DNA of 64,000 bases from Vandiemenella viatica (GCA_031002005.1 JARYHS010006880.1:18984-82983), one strand, 5' to 3'. Positions 1-12,010 are shown, counted from the first letter of the stretch. A program made the numbers and translations. Notes: generated from the letters alone by a model not told the origin.

Positions 1-16
1 GGCCCTTAACCCGACC

Positions 17-95
17 TTCACCTCTGGCGCAGCAAGCTGTGTAATGTGAAGTACATCAGAACGCTTCCATGGTTCGAATTTCCTGTTAGACTGTA
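17..95 (+). repeat. Interspersed repeat copy with unoccupied target site
   Basis: This segment (TTCACCTCTGGCGCAGC to the CTCTCCTAC run) matches 12721-12769 followed directly by 25857-25890, the two pieces of repeat that flank the 13-kb palindrome. Here the junction is uninterrupted and AACGCT occurs once, at 60-65, so this is a natural empty-site relative of the palindrome's insertion point. From about 85 to 170 the motif GTTARACTGTARSTCTCCTAC recurs roughly every 43 bp, suggesting small internal tandem units. I do not recognise the family. Confidence 0.7.
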
Positions 96-170
96 ACTCT
101 CCTACACGCGCTAGAATTCCAGGTTAAACTGTAGGTCTCCTACAACAGGTAGTATTACCGGGTAAGTTTA

Positions 171-1480
171 AGGTAGGCTATGACAGGGGGCTGAATGCAC
201 AGTTGGTAAAAAAACTCTGCACCAGGTCGTTACGAAATTACGAGTCTTTGCCTTTAGTACACTCTTTTATAATTTATTTGAAGATTTAATTCTCGTAGCC
301 TGCATAATTCTTGAGAAACCCTTCTATTGTGGATGTTTTCGGACGAAGAGGATAAGTAATATCAGTAAAGAAAAAAACTTTTCCAAAACCAAAAAATCAA
401 TGTAGTGGTTTACTTTGCTATCATTCGGTTTCATCAAGTCTTCTGACTCTTGAAATCTCTGCAATCGAATATTCTATAAGTATGAAAACTAACCATGCTA
501 TTCGCTTCTGTAAGTGGAATCGGCGAAAATCTGATTATCATAGAATTTCTATCGGTAGGGTACTATAATTGTAAACAGCTAATTATAAACACATGTACAA
601 AAAAAATTGATTATTAGTAACGTAAAGTTTATAACAGTTCGAAAAATGTGATCGTGAGGCAGCGTACATTACACTCCAGATGGTAGTACATATGAATTAG
701 ACTGACTAACAATGCGATTTTTAAAACGTCTGGCGTAAGGAATCGTGTTTCTTAGAGGATGTTTCCATCCTCTCCCCCTCTCTGCTATCCGTCTGCGGGG
801 GCAGATGCGCCTGCTTTTTTATGTGTTGTCGGCCGACTTCTGCTATGCCTGCTGCCGGCTCCAGTGAAGGGATAATACATTCAAGGTAGGAGTCGGCAAC
901 GGGCGCTGAGGATTCAGTCTGGGGAGCAGTAAATAGCTCTAAACAATAATATTTCGTATCTCTGAAATAAGCCAACCGATTTTTTTGGGGTGAATTTCTC
1001 TGTTATTGTCAGATAATTTACTTGTAAATTGATATGTCGCAACACTATTTAAAGAATAAATCTTGCTTTATATGTTTTAGAACTTTGAACCCATGACCAC
1101 CTGCCTAAGAGAAATAGGCGAATATGAGACTGCATTTCGATCATAATCAAGTGAATCAGTACAGAATCGTGATAATACAATTTCTTTTTACAAAATCGAT
1201 GAATTTGTGAATAAATTTCAACTTTCCATAATTTTTTTTTGTTAAATATGTACAGTATTGGATTTTTTTTTTTAAACTATACCGGTATACATGTTTTTGC
1301 AGCAACCTAAGCAGTGCACTGTATATGTTTACCAACTAGATACACACAGATAAACGGTATATTTCCTCTTCTCTGAAACACTATTTACAAAACACTTAAA
1401 CACATTCACGTAAGTACAGATTTGTGTCCACACGGTAGGGTCTTGCACTGCCTGAAATTATTACATAAACCACGCAACGA
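171..1480. other. No gene recognised; AT-rich intergenic sequence
   Basis: The stretch is AT-rich with homopolymer runs, apart from a short GC-richer island near 745-910. An 84-codon open frame on the minus strand across that island has no recognisable domain and looks like chance. No RNA gene or clear transposon terminus was seen. Confidence 0.5.
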
Positions 1481-1512
1481 CCCCTTTGGGAGGGGAGGAG
1501 GCGGTAACTTCT

Positions 1513-1710
1513 TTGAGGCTTAGAGGTGGTGCCGCCCTCACTAGTATATTATTATTATTTACTACATTTAGACTATCTGAGCTCACACCCGCTTCCATAA
1601 CACGGTCCCTCCCCTCGGTCAGGCTAAGTAGTGGCACCAGTCTCATTTGCATATTATTTATTACCCCTTTGAGTTACGTTAGCGCTGTACGACTTGAGGT
1701 CACACCTGTG
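1513..1710 (+). repeat. Two degenerate direct repeats (~105 bp apart)
   Basis: A unit beginning GAGGCTTAGAGGTGGTGCC at 1513 and ending near CTGAGCTCACACCCG recurs in diverged form from 1617 (GTCAGGCTAAGTAGTGGCACC) to about 1710 (CTTGAGGTCACACCTGTG). Both contain an AT-rich TATTATT core at the same relative place. The repeat family is unknown. Confidence 0.45.
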
Positions 1711-1986
1711 TGGCACCTGCGCGGCACGTGGCAGACGCGTACACCTGCGTCCGCTGCGACGGGGGCGGGGGCGGGAATGACCACAAACTGACCACAAGTT
1801 GGCGCCGGCCCGCCTTCGATACGTCACACCACTAGTACAAAGTAAGAATGTAATACTTGCCCTAAAATAAAAAGAAAAAAGTGTATTTCGAGCGTAATTG
1901 AGGTTTAAAAATTAAATAATAATCCTCCATTTAGACGATTTGGTCACACGACACTCATTAGAATACGATTTATGACCCGTAACAAC

Positions 1987-2205
1987 GTGGCACGTGGCAG
2001 AGGCGAACACCTGCGTCCATAAGGGAAAAACAGTCCGCTGACGCCCCTCCATACGAAGTGGCACGTGGCAGAGGCGAACACCTGCGTGGCACGTGGCACA
2101 GGCGCACACCTGCGCGACGTGGGTGGTCCTGGACTCACTCCGCTGTCCATAAGGGAAAAACTGTCCACTGACGCCCCTCCATAAGGAATTCACGGGGAAA
2201 AACTG
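1987..2205 (+). repeat. Interleaved short tandem repeats
   Basis: A GTGGCACGTGGCAGAGGCG motif starts at 1987, 2058 and (diverged) 2086. A second motif, CCATAAGGGAAAAACWGTCC followed by GACGCCCCTCCATA, starts at 2017 and 2147, with a diverged third copy at 2180. The two motifs alternate. The array ends where recognisable gypsy integrase sequence starts (about 2222), so the breakpoint of the retrotransposon lies in or next to it. Confidence 0.6.
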
Positions 2206-2819
2206 GCAACGCAAGCCCCTTATCTATCTACTGTCAGAAGGTTGGTAAACCTAGAAGGGTGCTTTCTGACAATGCCTCGCTTTTCACTAGTAAAGTGTGG
2301 ACAGAAAAACTCAAACAGGAAGGGATGGAGGTTGTACATACTTCTGCTTATCATCCAGCAGGAAATCCCGTAGAACGCCTGATGAGGGAAACAGGACTTT
2401 GGTTTAGGACATAGTTTCCCAACCTTTTTTGACCTACCATCCCCTATTCTTAAAAAATATCCTCTGCCCCCCCCCCCCTGTTTGAAAAAAACAGTACCGA
2501 CGTCTTTTGTTGTTGTAATCAACGTTGTTTAATTCATAGCACTTCAAATTAATTGGCATGTTACCCACATCTTCAAACAGTGATTTGATGGCACCCTTCT
2601 TAGGTGAATTGGACAATATTGTAAAACAAGGACATATTTTCAAAATTACTTTATTAAAAAATATTAACAATATTGACGCGTTGTACAAAATTTGATTAAA
2701 AACATATATTGAAAATTATTGTAAAATTATCAGTGAGAGGTCTCAGCTTGATGTGCGTAGCACCCTCTGCCACCCACAGTATTTGTGACTTGCAGAGTAT
2801 AGATGTAGATGTAATGATA

Positions 2820-3471
2820 TTAATTTATCTACATTTCGTGCTATATTTGTCAGCAGGAGTCTTAAATCACCGCGTTCCACTACTGACAATCAATTTCTTT
2901 TCTGTTAGGAAATTGTTTACTACACTAAATCTCCTTTCGGCAAAATATAACGACGGGAATGCAATAAAAAAAAACTTTTTTGTTGCAGCCCACAAAGCTG
3001 GATATAAATCTGGAATTTGCCTCTGTAGCCAAAATTCTAGATATCCATTTTTTAATTTTAATTTTTCATTTGTTGACAGTTCTATCAACTCTTCCTGTAG
3101 CGATAAATCTTCTGTTTGTAGGCTTGAGAAAGGTTCTAATAAGCATACTGGAATGGTCATGTTAAGAATACCCTGAAATACGTTTTTAAAATCTTCTTTA
3201 AGTCCTTTCAAATCTTGACAAAATACTAAAATATCTTCATCATTTGTTTCCACAGAGGAAAGATTTGGAAACTGATAGAATTGTCTTCGACCCACATTCT
3301 GTTTGTACAAGGCAAGTTTTGACATGAATGCACAAATAACCGACTTTGCTTTGATCAAATTCAAATTATCTCCTTGCAGCTGTAGGTTTGTTTCATTAAA
3401 TTTATGATATAGATCAGTTAAATAAGCAATATCATTCTTATTTTTCAATAAAATCTCTCTTAATAAATCAT

Positions 3472-3507
<36 letters not shown>

Positions 3508-4560
3508 ACATTATAATGGAGTCAAAAACGTCATAAAATCTTGTTAGACATGTACCCTTTGACAGCCATCGAACTTCTGTGTGCAATAGCAAACGATTGA
3601 AATACTCATCATTTACATCACAAAGTTTTCCAAATAATCTTCTATTGAGAGCATTGCTTCTGATCTTGTTAACTGCTGTAATTACATACTGCAATGAGCA
3701 GTGAAGGCGATCACCTTAAGTTTTTTGCAACCAAATGATGTCTGTGAATTACACAATTCACGGCGACTACATTTGGTACTGCCTTTTTAAATATGAAATC
3801 AGCCCTTGGTATCATCCAACCATTGCCGGAGCACCATCAGTAGCAATGGACATGATATTATTCAGAGGAATACTTTTTTCTTCAAAATAGTGTTCCAAAA
3901 CTAGAAATATAGTTTTCCTTTAGTGTCAGTTTTTTTGCGAACATTAATTCTTGACAACTTTTTCACAGTTAATGAAGCGAACGTACTCCAGAAGTAATGA
4001 ATCATTGTTTGGTAAAGTAGATTCATCAAGCTGTAAAGAAAATTTGGCAGTCTTCAAAAAATCGGTCAGAGAACTCTCTACGTCCTCGGACATTTTGTCT
4101 ATTCGCCTCTGTACTGTGTTATTGCCAAGTCGGATTCTCTTAATAATATCAGACGTCGGCTTGTGCAGTACAGTACGCAGAACCTCACTCACAGATGGAA
4201 GTATCAATTCTTCCCCAATCGTTTGCGGTTTTCAGGAGTTAGCAATAACCAAAGAAATATTGCAAGAGGCACGAAGGCCATCTGCGTCTTGTTTGGATGC
4301 CGCTGAAAACATACCAGCTAAAGATGGAAGTCTTGATTATTGTTCTTTGAGCATTTGAAAGTAAGATAAACTTTTATCTTTTCTGTCAGGGTATATTTTG
4401 GTTAAATGTTCTTCTAAACGTAAAGGTTTCATAACTTCATTTGAGAAAACGCTCTGGCAAATCAGGCGCATTGGTAGTGTCTTGTTTGAGGGTGCCTCAG
4501 TAAAACCATATTTCAGGTATTCGACATTGTACTGTGTACATTTTTTCTATGAATGTGACA
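2820..4560 (-). pseudogene. hAT transposase (ZBED5/SCAND3-like), broken
   Basis: Reading right to left, the order is that of a hAT transposase. A BED-type zinc finger half (LICQSVFSNEVMKPL then a His near 4417-4465) comes first. It is followed by the region with LILPSVSEVLRTVL, the catalytic-core signature TDGAPAM near 3823-3840, a long helical part with HTEVRWLSKG near 3575, and the C-terminal dimerisation segment RFSVVNNFLTEKK. A frame change near 2885 leads into the typical tail VERGDLRLLLTNI. The frame is broken by several stops (near 4235 and 4345), by frameshifts between 3690 and 3940, and by a 28-bp T run at 3473-3500 read as polylysine. The closest style is the ZBED5/FAM200/SCAND3 group, but this is a transposon copy, not a domesticated gene. 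Confidence 0.88.
3473..3500 (+). repeat. 28-bp poly-T run inside the hAT transposase
   Basis: A pure T tract followed by eight A residues lies within the minus-strand coding remnant. It would encode consecutive lysines there, which does not fit the family, so it is replication slippage after inactivation. Confidence 0.9.
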
Positions 4561-4589
4561 TCTGTGACAGTAAAAATAAATTTTAATAT

Positions 4590-7460
4590 GACCACCATCA
4601 CGTTATTCCATTAAATAGATTTATTTTTTCAATTTGATTAAATAAATTGAAATTTGTGTTCATCATTTCATGAATATTTTGCGACCAACAAGTCAACTGT
4701 AAAAAACATTTATTATTTATTTAAAATGTATAAATACAAATTTTAAAAGTATTTTTAAATTACGTTACCGCCCAGCCACGGAAACGATGTACAAAATAGT
4801 AGTAATGAAATAAGAGTAATAAAAATAATTAAGTTGTATCGAAAAAATTTAGAAATAAATGTTGTTAATTATAACTCGTTTATTTAACTTTGGTAAATAG
4901 CTTTTTCTTCAGATTTCCCAGTTGAAAAATCTTCATAAAATAACTTTGATAAAAGTGACATCATTAATCTGCCACTTCCGGTTAGCAGATCTCTATCAAA
5001 AGTGGATAGAATTGAGATATTCAGGTCCGAAACTTGAATATGTACTGTCATAACAAGCTATTCGACAGAATTTGCTCAAACTGATACACAGGCAGGCATA
5101 AAGATGGACAGACAATAGTTCATTCGAGTTAATATAAGTCTAATTCATGGTTATATTAGCAAGCCATACACTGGCGGGATAATTGAATGTCTTCAGAGGA
5201 CGTCTACGTGTGAGTCAGCGACAGACACGACCCCTCGCTCCCCACTAACACACAGTCCTACAGACCGTCTTCGTTTCACGCATTTTCAGTTAAAATGGTA
5301 AAGATGTTCTAAGTTATTTTATAAAAATATATCAGAGATTTAAAATTATTAAAATTAAAAGGCACAGTATACTGAATAAAAATTTAGAGAATGAAGCATA
5401 TCAATACATTTCTTAAGCCATATATCCCGAATGCAGACTTGAGGTTTTTAAAAAAAATAATTCAGATTTTGCGTAATAAGTGGAAGTGATCAAAACAAAC
5501 GGAAAAGAAATAGTAGATTCATGTGATCCAACCTGATGGTACTTTGGGATTCCTTTTGTTAATGAAAGGATGAAGAGAGAACAGAAAACAAAAATTAAAA
5601 TATTGAAGAAAGAGAGGAAATAAATTAAATAATATAATATTACAGTATTAATACTATTGACATAAATAAATCATTATACCCATAAATTTTACTGTATCAT
5701 TATCATTAGTGTTTCAACATAGAGGAATATTTTGTACTATGCTTTGAGAATCGAAGTTTAACTGAATTTTGTAATGTGGTAAACAATGTCTCATCCAATT
5801 TCTGTTTGATGTGCCTTAAATCTAGTGTAAGAGGCCAGTGACTGAAGTTTTCAATTTTTCATTACAATTCTTTCTGACAAACTAAACTTGTTTTGTATTC
5901 TAATTTTATTTTGAATTAACTCGTACAAACTGTTTGGACATTTGGTAAAAATTGGAACATTTGATATAAATTCTCCACACATTTTGCTTATGCTCATTTT
6001 ACTTTTTAACTTTGACAACTATCTTATACATGCGCATGCGTATTAACCAAGGTCTACAACACAGGAATTTATCAATGCAATTAATTACCATTGGGAAATG
6101 TTGAATAATTTTTCCAGAAACAGTAAAAGAATTTAGAATTTAAAATCCTAAAGGGAAAAAGTAGTTAGGTGAAGGAACTTACACTCAAATAAAATAAAAC
6201 AATAATAATAATAAAAGGATACACAGGAGACAAGAAAATTTCCATCATAGCAATTAAATTACAATTTAAATAATATAGGCCTGTGACTGAAATCGTTCAT
6301 TTTTCGCGATATAGTAAATCTAGCTGCACACAGTGCTCATAACTGACCGATGCCCTTCGAACCGCCGTCAGGACTTTCGACTTGCTGAAATCCTAAGGGA
6401 GTTATCCAGCGTACTGTGATACTGACTGTTTCCATCCACACATCCGGAGGGACTGATCCGTGATGGTATACTGAGTGGCCTTGTCATTGTGAGTGTGTGG
6501 GCAACTAAGGACTAAGCGTGCCAAGGCCTAGGACTGACGGACAAAGTCTGTCCAGAACACTGGATATTCTATCTCTCCAGCGTATGAGCGGGTTTTGTCG
6601 ACACGTTAAAAAGTTATTTTTTCCATTTTCAAAGCCGGTGACCATACTATTTACTCATTTTCCATTATAAAGTCATTTCCAGCACCCTGATTACTTATGT
6701 TCCATTATTATATAACGATTGCTAGTAAAATGTAAGTACAAACAAAATGTAAGTGCAAGAAAATACTTTTAAAAAAAATTAACATCTTTGTTCCTTACTC
6801 CACACATTCAATTGTACAAGCTCCTAAGTCGACACACTTTTCACCTCTAGTTGACACACTTTCCATAACCCTAAATTACCATGAGAGACAGAGAACAATA
6901 GTTAACCAACAGACATCGAAAAGAAAGTACACAGCAGAGACCTGGACCAAGTGAAAGAAATTGCAGATCCAAATGCGGTCCCATGCGGGAGAACACAGGC
7001 ACCACGAGTTGTGAGCTTCTGGAGTTACTTTATGGTCAGAGAAGCAACTCTACACAATTCCCTCGATAGAAATTTTTTTTTAGAAATAAAACTTATTTTA
7101 AAAAAAAGTCAGATAGCCTAAGGGCGTTTTCACACACACCGGTAAAACTGGAGCCGGCGCTGGCCATTTCGCACCGAGTTCAATAAGTTTTTTGCTTTGC
7201 CGAAAGAAATAGGCATCCATCATTCAACAAACGTTACTTTAATAGATTATTATATCGTAGAACAAAATATAGTAAAAATTTAATTAACATACAGTACTGG
7301 ATACATCCTGTGTTGACTCAAATACAAAAAGAGGCCTAGAAAAATAGTGAAATAAATTAGGTACACAAATATTCTGCTATTTTTTATTTCACTGAATAAT
7401 ACTAATACCAACTTTTAGTACCCACTGATCTTGCTTAAAGGACATTTGGAATTACTTGCT
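4590..7460. other. Non-coding interior of the hAT element
   Basis: AT-rich sequence without a frame longer than a few dozen codons and without recognisable transposon or RNA signatures. Around 6320-6600 the composition is more balanced, but I recognise nothing in it. Confidence 0.6.
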
Positions 7461-7767
7461 GAAACATTTGTTCAATGTTTTTCATTATTAATTAATCTTA
7501 CTGGCATGTCCTTGCCAGGGGGGCGCTGGCTGGGCATCAACGCCCCCCAAATTTGATTTTGTTCATAAACGCCCCCTTGGAGCATTCTAACGCCCACCGG
7601 GGGACGGTACGTTGGGAACCACTGGTTTAGGACATATTGCACAGACCAACACAGTAAGTGGACATATGAAGTAGAAAATTTTGAAAATGTAATTAATTCT
7701 ATACCCAGTGATACAACTGAAATACCACCCATTGAGCTGATGTTTAAGAAACAGGCTAACAGATTAA

Positions 7768-8240
7768 CCTCTTCAGTCCCGAGGTATCATATATGATACC
7801 CCCAGGTATTTTTTTTTTTTTCTCTTGCGTGTGCACGGATATTTTTTTTTTCTTCTTCTTCTGTCCTGTGGCATCATCTGCGACACACACCGTGCTTCTC
7901 ACAGCTCATTTGTTCGATTTTCTACCGATCGTCACAAGTTGGCAGCACTAACTTGGGATGCTGCAGCTGTACAGTATGTCTTGTCGAAATAAAGGTAAAG
8001 TCATATCTTTTTTTCCATTTACAAGTATTTTTACTGCTTTAATAACTTATTAAATCTGTACAGACATTTCTCAGTTAAAATCAAACTATAAATTAATGTT
8101 ATAACGAATTTAAACCACCTACAAAAAATTATTGTTTCAAAAAATTTCATGGCCATTCATTGTTAACTAGCATTAACACAAAGCAAATAACACAATGGTA
8201 GTTCACTTGCACTTTTATTATGAGCTCAGGACTGAACAGG
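7768..8240. mobile_element. piggyBac-like MITE
   Basis: The 473-bp element is bounded by TTAA on both sides (7764-7767 and 8241-8244), the diagnostic piggyBac target duplication. Its ends are imperfect inverted repeats, CCTCTTCAGTCCCGAG on the left and CTCAGGACTGAACAGG on the right. A perfect 18-bp palindrome (GGTATCATATATGATACC) sits 15 bp inside the left end, at 7783-7800. There is no coding capacity, so it depended on a transposase supplied elsewhere. It sits in the gypsy integrase, whose frame resumes on the far side. Confidence 0.9.
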
Positions 8241-8583
8241 TTAATTCAAGAATGTGTTTGTTTTACAAATAGAAAGAGTTTCAACTATGAGGAAAAGGTA
8301 GCTTTAGCTCTTAAAAATTTAAAGTAGAAGTCAATAAGGAGAAAGAAAAAGCATAATGACGGTCAGAAATGTACAGAATATAAAGTGGGTGACTTGGTGT
8401 TAGTTGAAGTACATAGTAAGTCATCAGCTTTGCGACAAGAGACTCGTAAGTTTAACCGTTTGTTTGAAGGCACTTTCAGGATAGAGTCTATACCAAAGAA
8501 AAACTCTTATGAGCTAATAGACCCTGAGAGTGGTAAATGTAAGGGTGTGTATATTGTTGAAGCCCTAAAACCCTTTTATGAAT

Positions 8584-9180
8584 AATTAGTCACTTATAAA
8601 AGGTGACATTCTATATGTGTAAATATCTAATTTTGTAAATAAGTTTGTCAATTGATGCATATAGATAGTTTGTGTGAGTACTAAAGTTCAAAGGTAGATA
8701 AATTGATTCAGGAACTTTAAGATGTAAGAATTTCTATATATGAAACAATTTGTAACAGTTTTGTCTAGAGATTTGTGGTGTTTTTATGATGTTGTGACTT
8801 GCTACATTGTGGTGGCAAATGATCAGCTGTAAAATGTAAACAGACTGTTGTCATTAACAAGCAGACATCAACCGTGTAATCTGTAGTGAATAATTAATTT
8901 GCAACTTAAGGTGATGGAATTGAATGTTTGTTGTGTAAAACAGTAACTGAAAAAAAAATTATTGGATCTGTAAAAATACAGTTATTGTAACCAAAATCAG
9001 TGTCATGAACTATGTATAGATGTTGTATGTAAGGAAGGCTTGTATATTTGTAAAAGTCATTATGGTTGATTGATTACAATCTATTTGTGTTGGCATTATG
9101 TGTACATTCAACCTGCTTAGATTCATCACGGATACAATCAATTTTAACTGTGTAAAATTAAGTGAATCCTGGGGAGGGGT
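8584..9180 (+). other. Gypsy 3' untranslated region with polypurine tract
   Basis: This AT-rich stretch lies between the integrase stop and the LTR. I see no envelope-like frame. It ends in GGGGAGGGG at 9171-9179, directly before the LTR terminus, as expected of the polypurine tract that primes plus-strand DNA synthesis. Confidence 0.75.
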
Positions 9181-9852
9181 TGTAACAGCCCTCATACCTG
9201 AACTTTAAAAAGAATTGTATTTAATGAAGTATTTGTAGTGAGCTAAAGTTTGCTTGAATATGATCGGGTATGTTTTTTTTGCAATTTCTTGTAAATCAGT
9301 GTATGTAGACTTTATTTTATGAAAAGAATTTATTTAAAGGCCATTTAATATGTTTAAGAACGAAATTTTACAAGAGAATTGCTTCAGTGTTTGTAATTCC
9401 AAGTATTAATGCAAGTTACGATGTCTACAGAACAATTTTCTACAGTTTAAAATCATTTCTATAAATAATTTTGTGTTTAAGTATCTTTAATTTCCATTTC
9501 TGACCGTTTTGTAATGATATTAAATTATTAAGTACTATTTCTGATTGTTTTTTATATATTTAATCATTTGAGTAATTGTTAATGTTCGAGAAATATCTCG
9601 CGGAAGCTTTTGAAGTGTTCGGGAAATTTCGATTGAGCCTATATAAAGAAATCAACAGGACAGATAGTTAGTTTATACAGATTTACTTTAACTGCTAAGG
9701 ACTGCGTTAGTAGTATCTCTGGATTGTATCTATGCATATCTGCATATCAACAATATCGTTGATGTTGTTTGGTGGAAATAAACAACGTCTTAACTGAAAT
9801 ACCTTGTGGACTACTTAATTACTGTATTAATTAAACCACGAAGAACCTTACA
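9181..9852 (+). mobile_element. 3' LTR of the Ty3/gypsy element
   Basis: The 672-bp LTR begins TGTAACAG immediately after the polypurine tract and ends CCTTACA, giving the usual TG...CA termini (TGT...ACA). Inside are a TATA-like box (CCTATATAAAG near 9638) and an AATAAA polyadenylation signal near 9776. These fit the U3-R-U5 order. The next base begins the tRNA-like terminal repeat of the mariner-type element, so the retrotransposon inserted into that element. The partner 5' LTR is not in the window. Confidence 0.85.
9639..9649 (+). promoter_or_regulatory. TATA box of the LTR promoter
   Basis: CCTATATAAAG about 460 bp into the LTR, followed roughly 130 bp later by an AATAAA signal, is placed as the core promoter of a retrotransposon LTR would be. 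Confidence 0.55.
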
Positions 9853-10385
9853 ATCGAACCCGCAACCTTCAGTTTGGGAGTTTGGCGTCTTACCGGCTAC
9901 GCTGCCAAAGCACTACAATTTCTGTTTTTAGAATCCATTAGGGCGGACTGTTTATTAGTAATCGGAATTACTCGGTAGTCCGCGACATTTCTCGGAAAGT
10001 CGGTGGGGGGGGGGGGGGGGCTAAAGGTTTTTTTTTTTATGGGAATTGGTTTTGAATTAGTTGATCTGCTTGTACAAAAATCGTTTAGTTACTGGAACAA
10101 AGAAAAAAAAAAAAATATTTGCAAACTTAACTTATTCGTTGCAAGGAAGCTTCTTTTGTGCCATGTAATCGTATTTCACTAGATTTCAATTTCAATTTTT
10201 ATTGATTAACGTGAATATCCTTGCTACTATTTTGCAACAATAAACAAACAATAAACTTTTGAAAAAAAAAAAAACAATAAACCTATTACCACCGTTAGTA
10301 ACGTAACATTCTCTGCTGCTAAACGCCTGTTGAAACAAATTTTAAAGATTTTAGTATATTTTTTTTTATACGCCTTGTCAACAGC

Positions 10386-10585
10386 TAAGGTTATTAGAGG
10401 CGGGATGGGACTGGGGACAAGGAACTGGAAGGAATTAGGATATGGCCTTTTTGAAGGAAGCATCCCGGCATTCACCTGGAATGATTTGGGGAAACCGTAG
10501 AAAACCCAAATCTTGACGGATTCGAACCCGCGTCCTTCCGAACGCGTGGCCAGAACGTTAACCGTTCACCCACCACGCTCGGTTT
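10386..10585 (-). repeat. tRNA-derived SINE
   Basis: On the minus strand a tRNA-like head (A-box-like AGCGTGGTGGGTGAACGG near 10562-10579 and B box GGGTTCGAATCC near 10518-10529) is followed by a body with GGTTTCCCCAAATCATTCC and GTGAATGCCGGGATG. The same body pattern recurs in both palindrome arms. Polymerase III boxes of this kind drive transcription of SINEs. Confidence 0.75.
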
Positions 10586-10964
10586 TGGTAACGTATATCA
10601 ACTCGCTAATGTGCGGCAAGCCGCAAAAGGTAAACAAGCTATTACTCATTGAAAGCCCTTTTGTCACTGATATAAAACAAAATTACGGTACAGTAATTTC
10701 ATTTTCAAATTGACGTTATCTGTCTCAACATTGAAACCCAACACGGATTTACTTGCAATATACGTCAACCCGCGACAGTAACCGTAAAATAAATAATCTC
10801 TGAAAAATCTGGTTTTTAGTAAAAATGTATCCCAATAAACAACAATAACAAAAAATACAGTCACTTACATTTTACAGCAACTGCTCAAAATGTCCTCCCT
10901 CCACTGCAATACCGGTACGACAACGCTGAGAATTTGCGAGTCTTCCAAAATTGTAACTTTCTCT

Positions 10965-12010
10965 AGTTTAATCAAAAGCTAGAATTATCCTAGCCAAAAG
11001 TTCTTCTTCTGTTTCTACTTCAGTCTCATAAACAATGTCCTTCACAGCTCCCCAGAGATAAAAATCCAATCGGTTGTAGTCTGGTAACCGAGCTGGCCAG
11101 TAAATTGAGCCCCCTCCACCAATCCACTTGTTAGGATACAATGCATCCAAGTGTTGACGTACCGGTACTGCAAAATGCGCCGGCGCGCCGTCATGTTGAA
11201 ACCACATGTCATTACAAGTTGCCAAAGAGACGTCTTCTGAATACAACGGAAGGACGTTTACATGAAACGATAAATAAGAAGCGCCAATCAAACTTTGCGG
11301 AAGTAGAACAGGGCCTAGTATGAACTCGCCCAAATGTTAACACTAAATTTTTGTTGGTATGACTTGACAAAAATTGCATGCGAATTTTCGACATCCCAGA
11401 TGTGGCTGTTTCGGTTATTAAAACATCCCTCCCTGGTAAAGCACGCCTCATCCGTCCACAGCACCTTCCTTTCAAAGTTTGGATAATCGTTACGTTGTTG
11501 CAGGTACCACTGTGAAAAGTTAACTCGAAGTGGAAAATCGCCTTCCTCCAAATCTTGAACCTTTTGAAAGTGAAAGGAATGTAACCCTTCGTCGTGAAGG
11601 ACGTCAAAACAGTGGCATGTGAAGCCTGGTAATTAAAAAACTACAAAAATGACCCTGTTGAAATGCTACATTTACACGGAGAATTTGAGGGATTACTTAG
11701 ATTGGACGTACCTGCTATGCGTTGGCAATGACCCAAGAGCTTGTCCTCGGATTATCAGCAATCATTTCCAGGACATTGTCTTCAAATTCTACACTTCACC
11801 TGGACCGATTTCGTCCGACGTCGGGCCTATGGACAGCAACTCTTCCCGTCTCCCTCAACATTCTGTCAACCAACACAAAAGAGTTGGTCGATGGAATCAC
11901 ACCGTCAGGAAATCAAGCCGTGTAAATCCCAACTGCTTCAGCCCTGTTTTGTCCAGCAGCGCCATACGCTAAATGCATATCGGCGTACTCCTCAAACGAA
12001 AATTGATGAC
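10965..12010 (-). pseudogene. Tc1/mariner-type transposase, frameshifted
   Basis: The N-terminal part (about 12010-11560) encodes a helix-turn-helix region of the kind common in arthropod transposases (LAYGAAG then LRETGRVAVHRPDVGR). The catalytic part follows: WTDEACFTREG (first Asp, near 11450), WFQHDGAPAHF (second Asp, near 11195) and LPDYNRLDFYLWG (third Asp, near 11085). By my count 36 residues separate the second and third Asp, so the triad is DDD, not DDE. A frameshift near 11330 splits the catalytic domain, and stops or frame changes interrupt the N-terminal region. The protein cuts and rejoins the element's ends at TA sites in related families. Confidence 0.85.

Larger units (their letters stand above)
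2410..7624 (-). mobile_element. hAT DNA transposon, full length, decayed
   Basis: The element starts CATAGTTTCCCAACC and ends GTTGGGAACCACTG, imperfect terminal inverted repeats of about 14 bp. It is flanked by the perfect 8-bp direct repeat GTTTAGGA (2402-2409 and 7625-7632), the duplication length expected of hAT elements. Removing it rejoins the gypsy integrase frame. Next to each end are runs of C or G (2467-2480 and 7517-7606), also seen in the short relative at 31981-32375. The transposase remnant is on the minus strand near the left end. At 5,215 bp it is long for the family, and the right two thirds are non-coding. Confidence 0.92.
2222..8583 (+). pseudogene. Ty3/gypsy integrase, interrupted and 5'-truncated
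   Basis: Three separated segments (2222-2409, 7633-7763 and 8245-8583) encode the C-terminal half of a Ty3/gypsy-type integrase, the enzyme that joins retrotransposon cDNA to chromosomal DNA. Segment 1 shows the core signatures VLSDNAS (catalytic Asp) and TSAYHPAGNPVER. Segment 2 carries the helical stretch containing PPIELMF. Segment 3 carries the basic/GKGD-like C-terminal region with KVGDLVLVEVHS and ends at a stop after ALKPFYE. With the hAT and piggyBac insertions removed, the phase is kept across both junctions; I see one further in-frame stop, near 8321. Everything upstream of the integrase core (gag, protease, reverse transcriptase, RNase H, 5' LTR) is missing. The family call is firm; the clade within Ty3/gypsy is not determined. 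Confidence 0.85.

Noticed and set aside
721..975. 84-codon minus-strand gene in a GC-richer island
   Set aside because: No domain, no neighbouring exons or signals; the length is within chance for balanced composition.
8584..9180. Envelope gene of the gypsy element
   Set aside because: No frame over 61 codons and no membrane-protein features between integrase and LTR.
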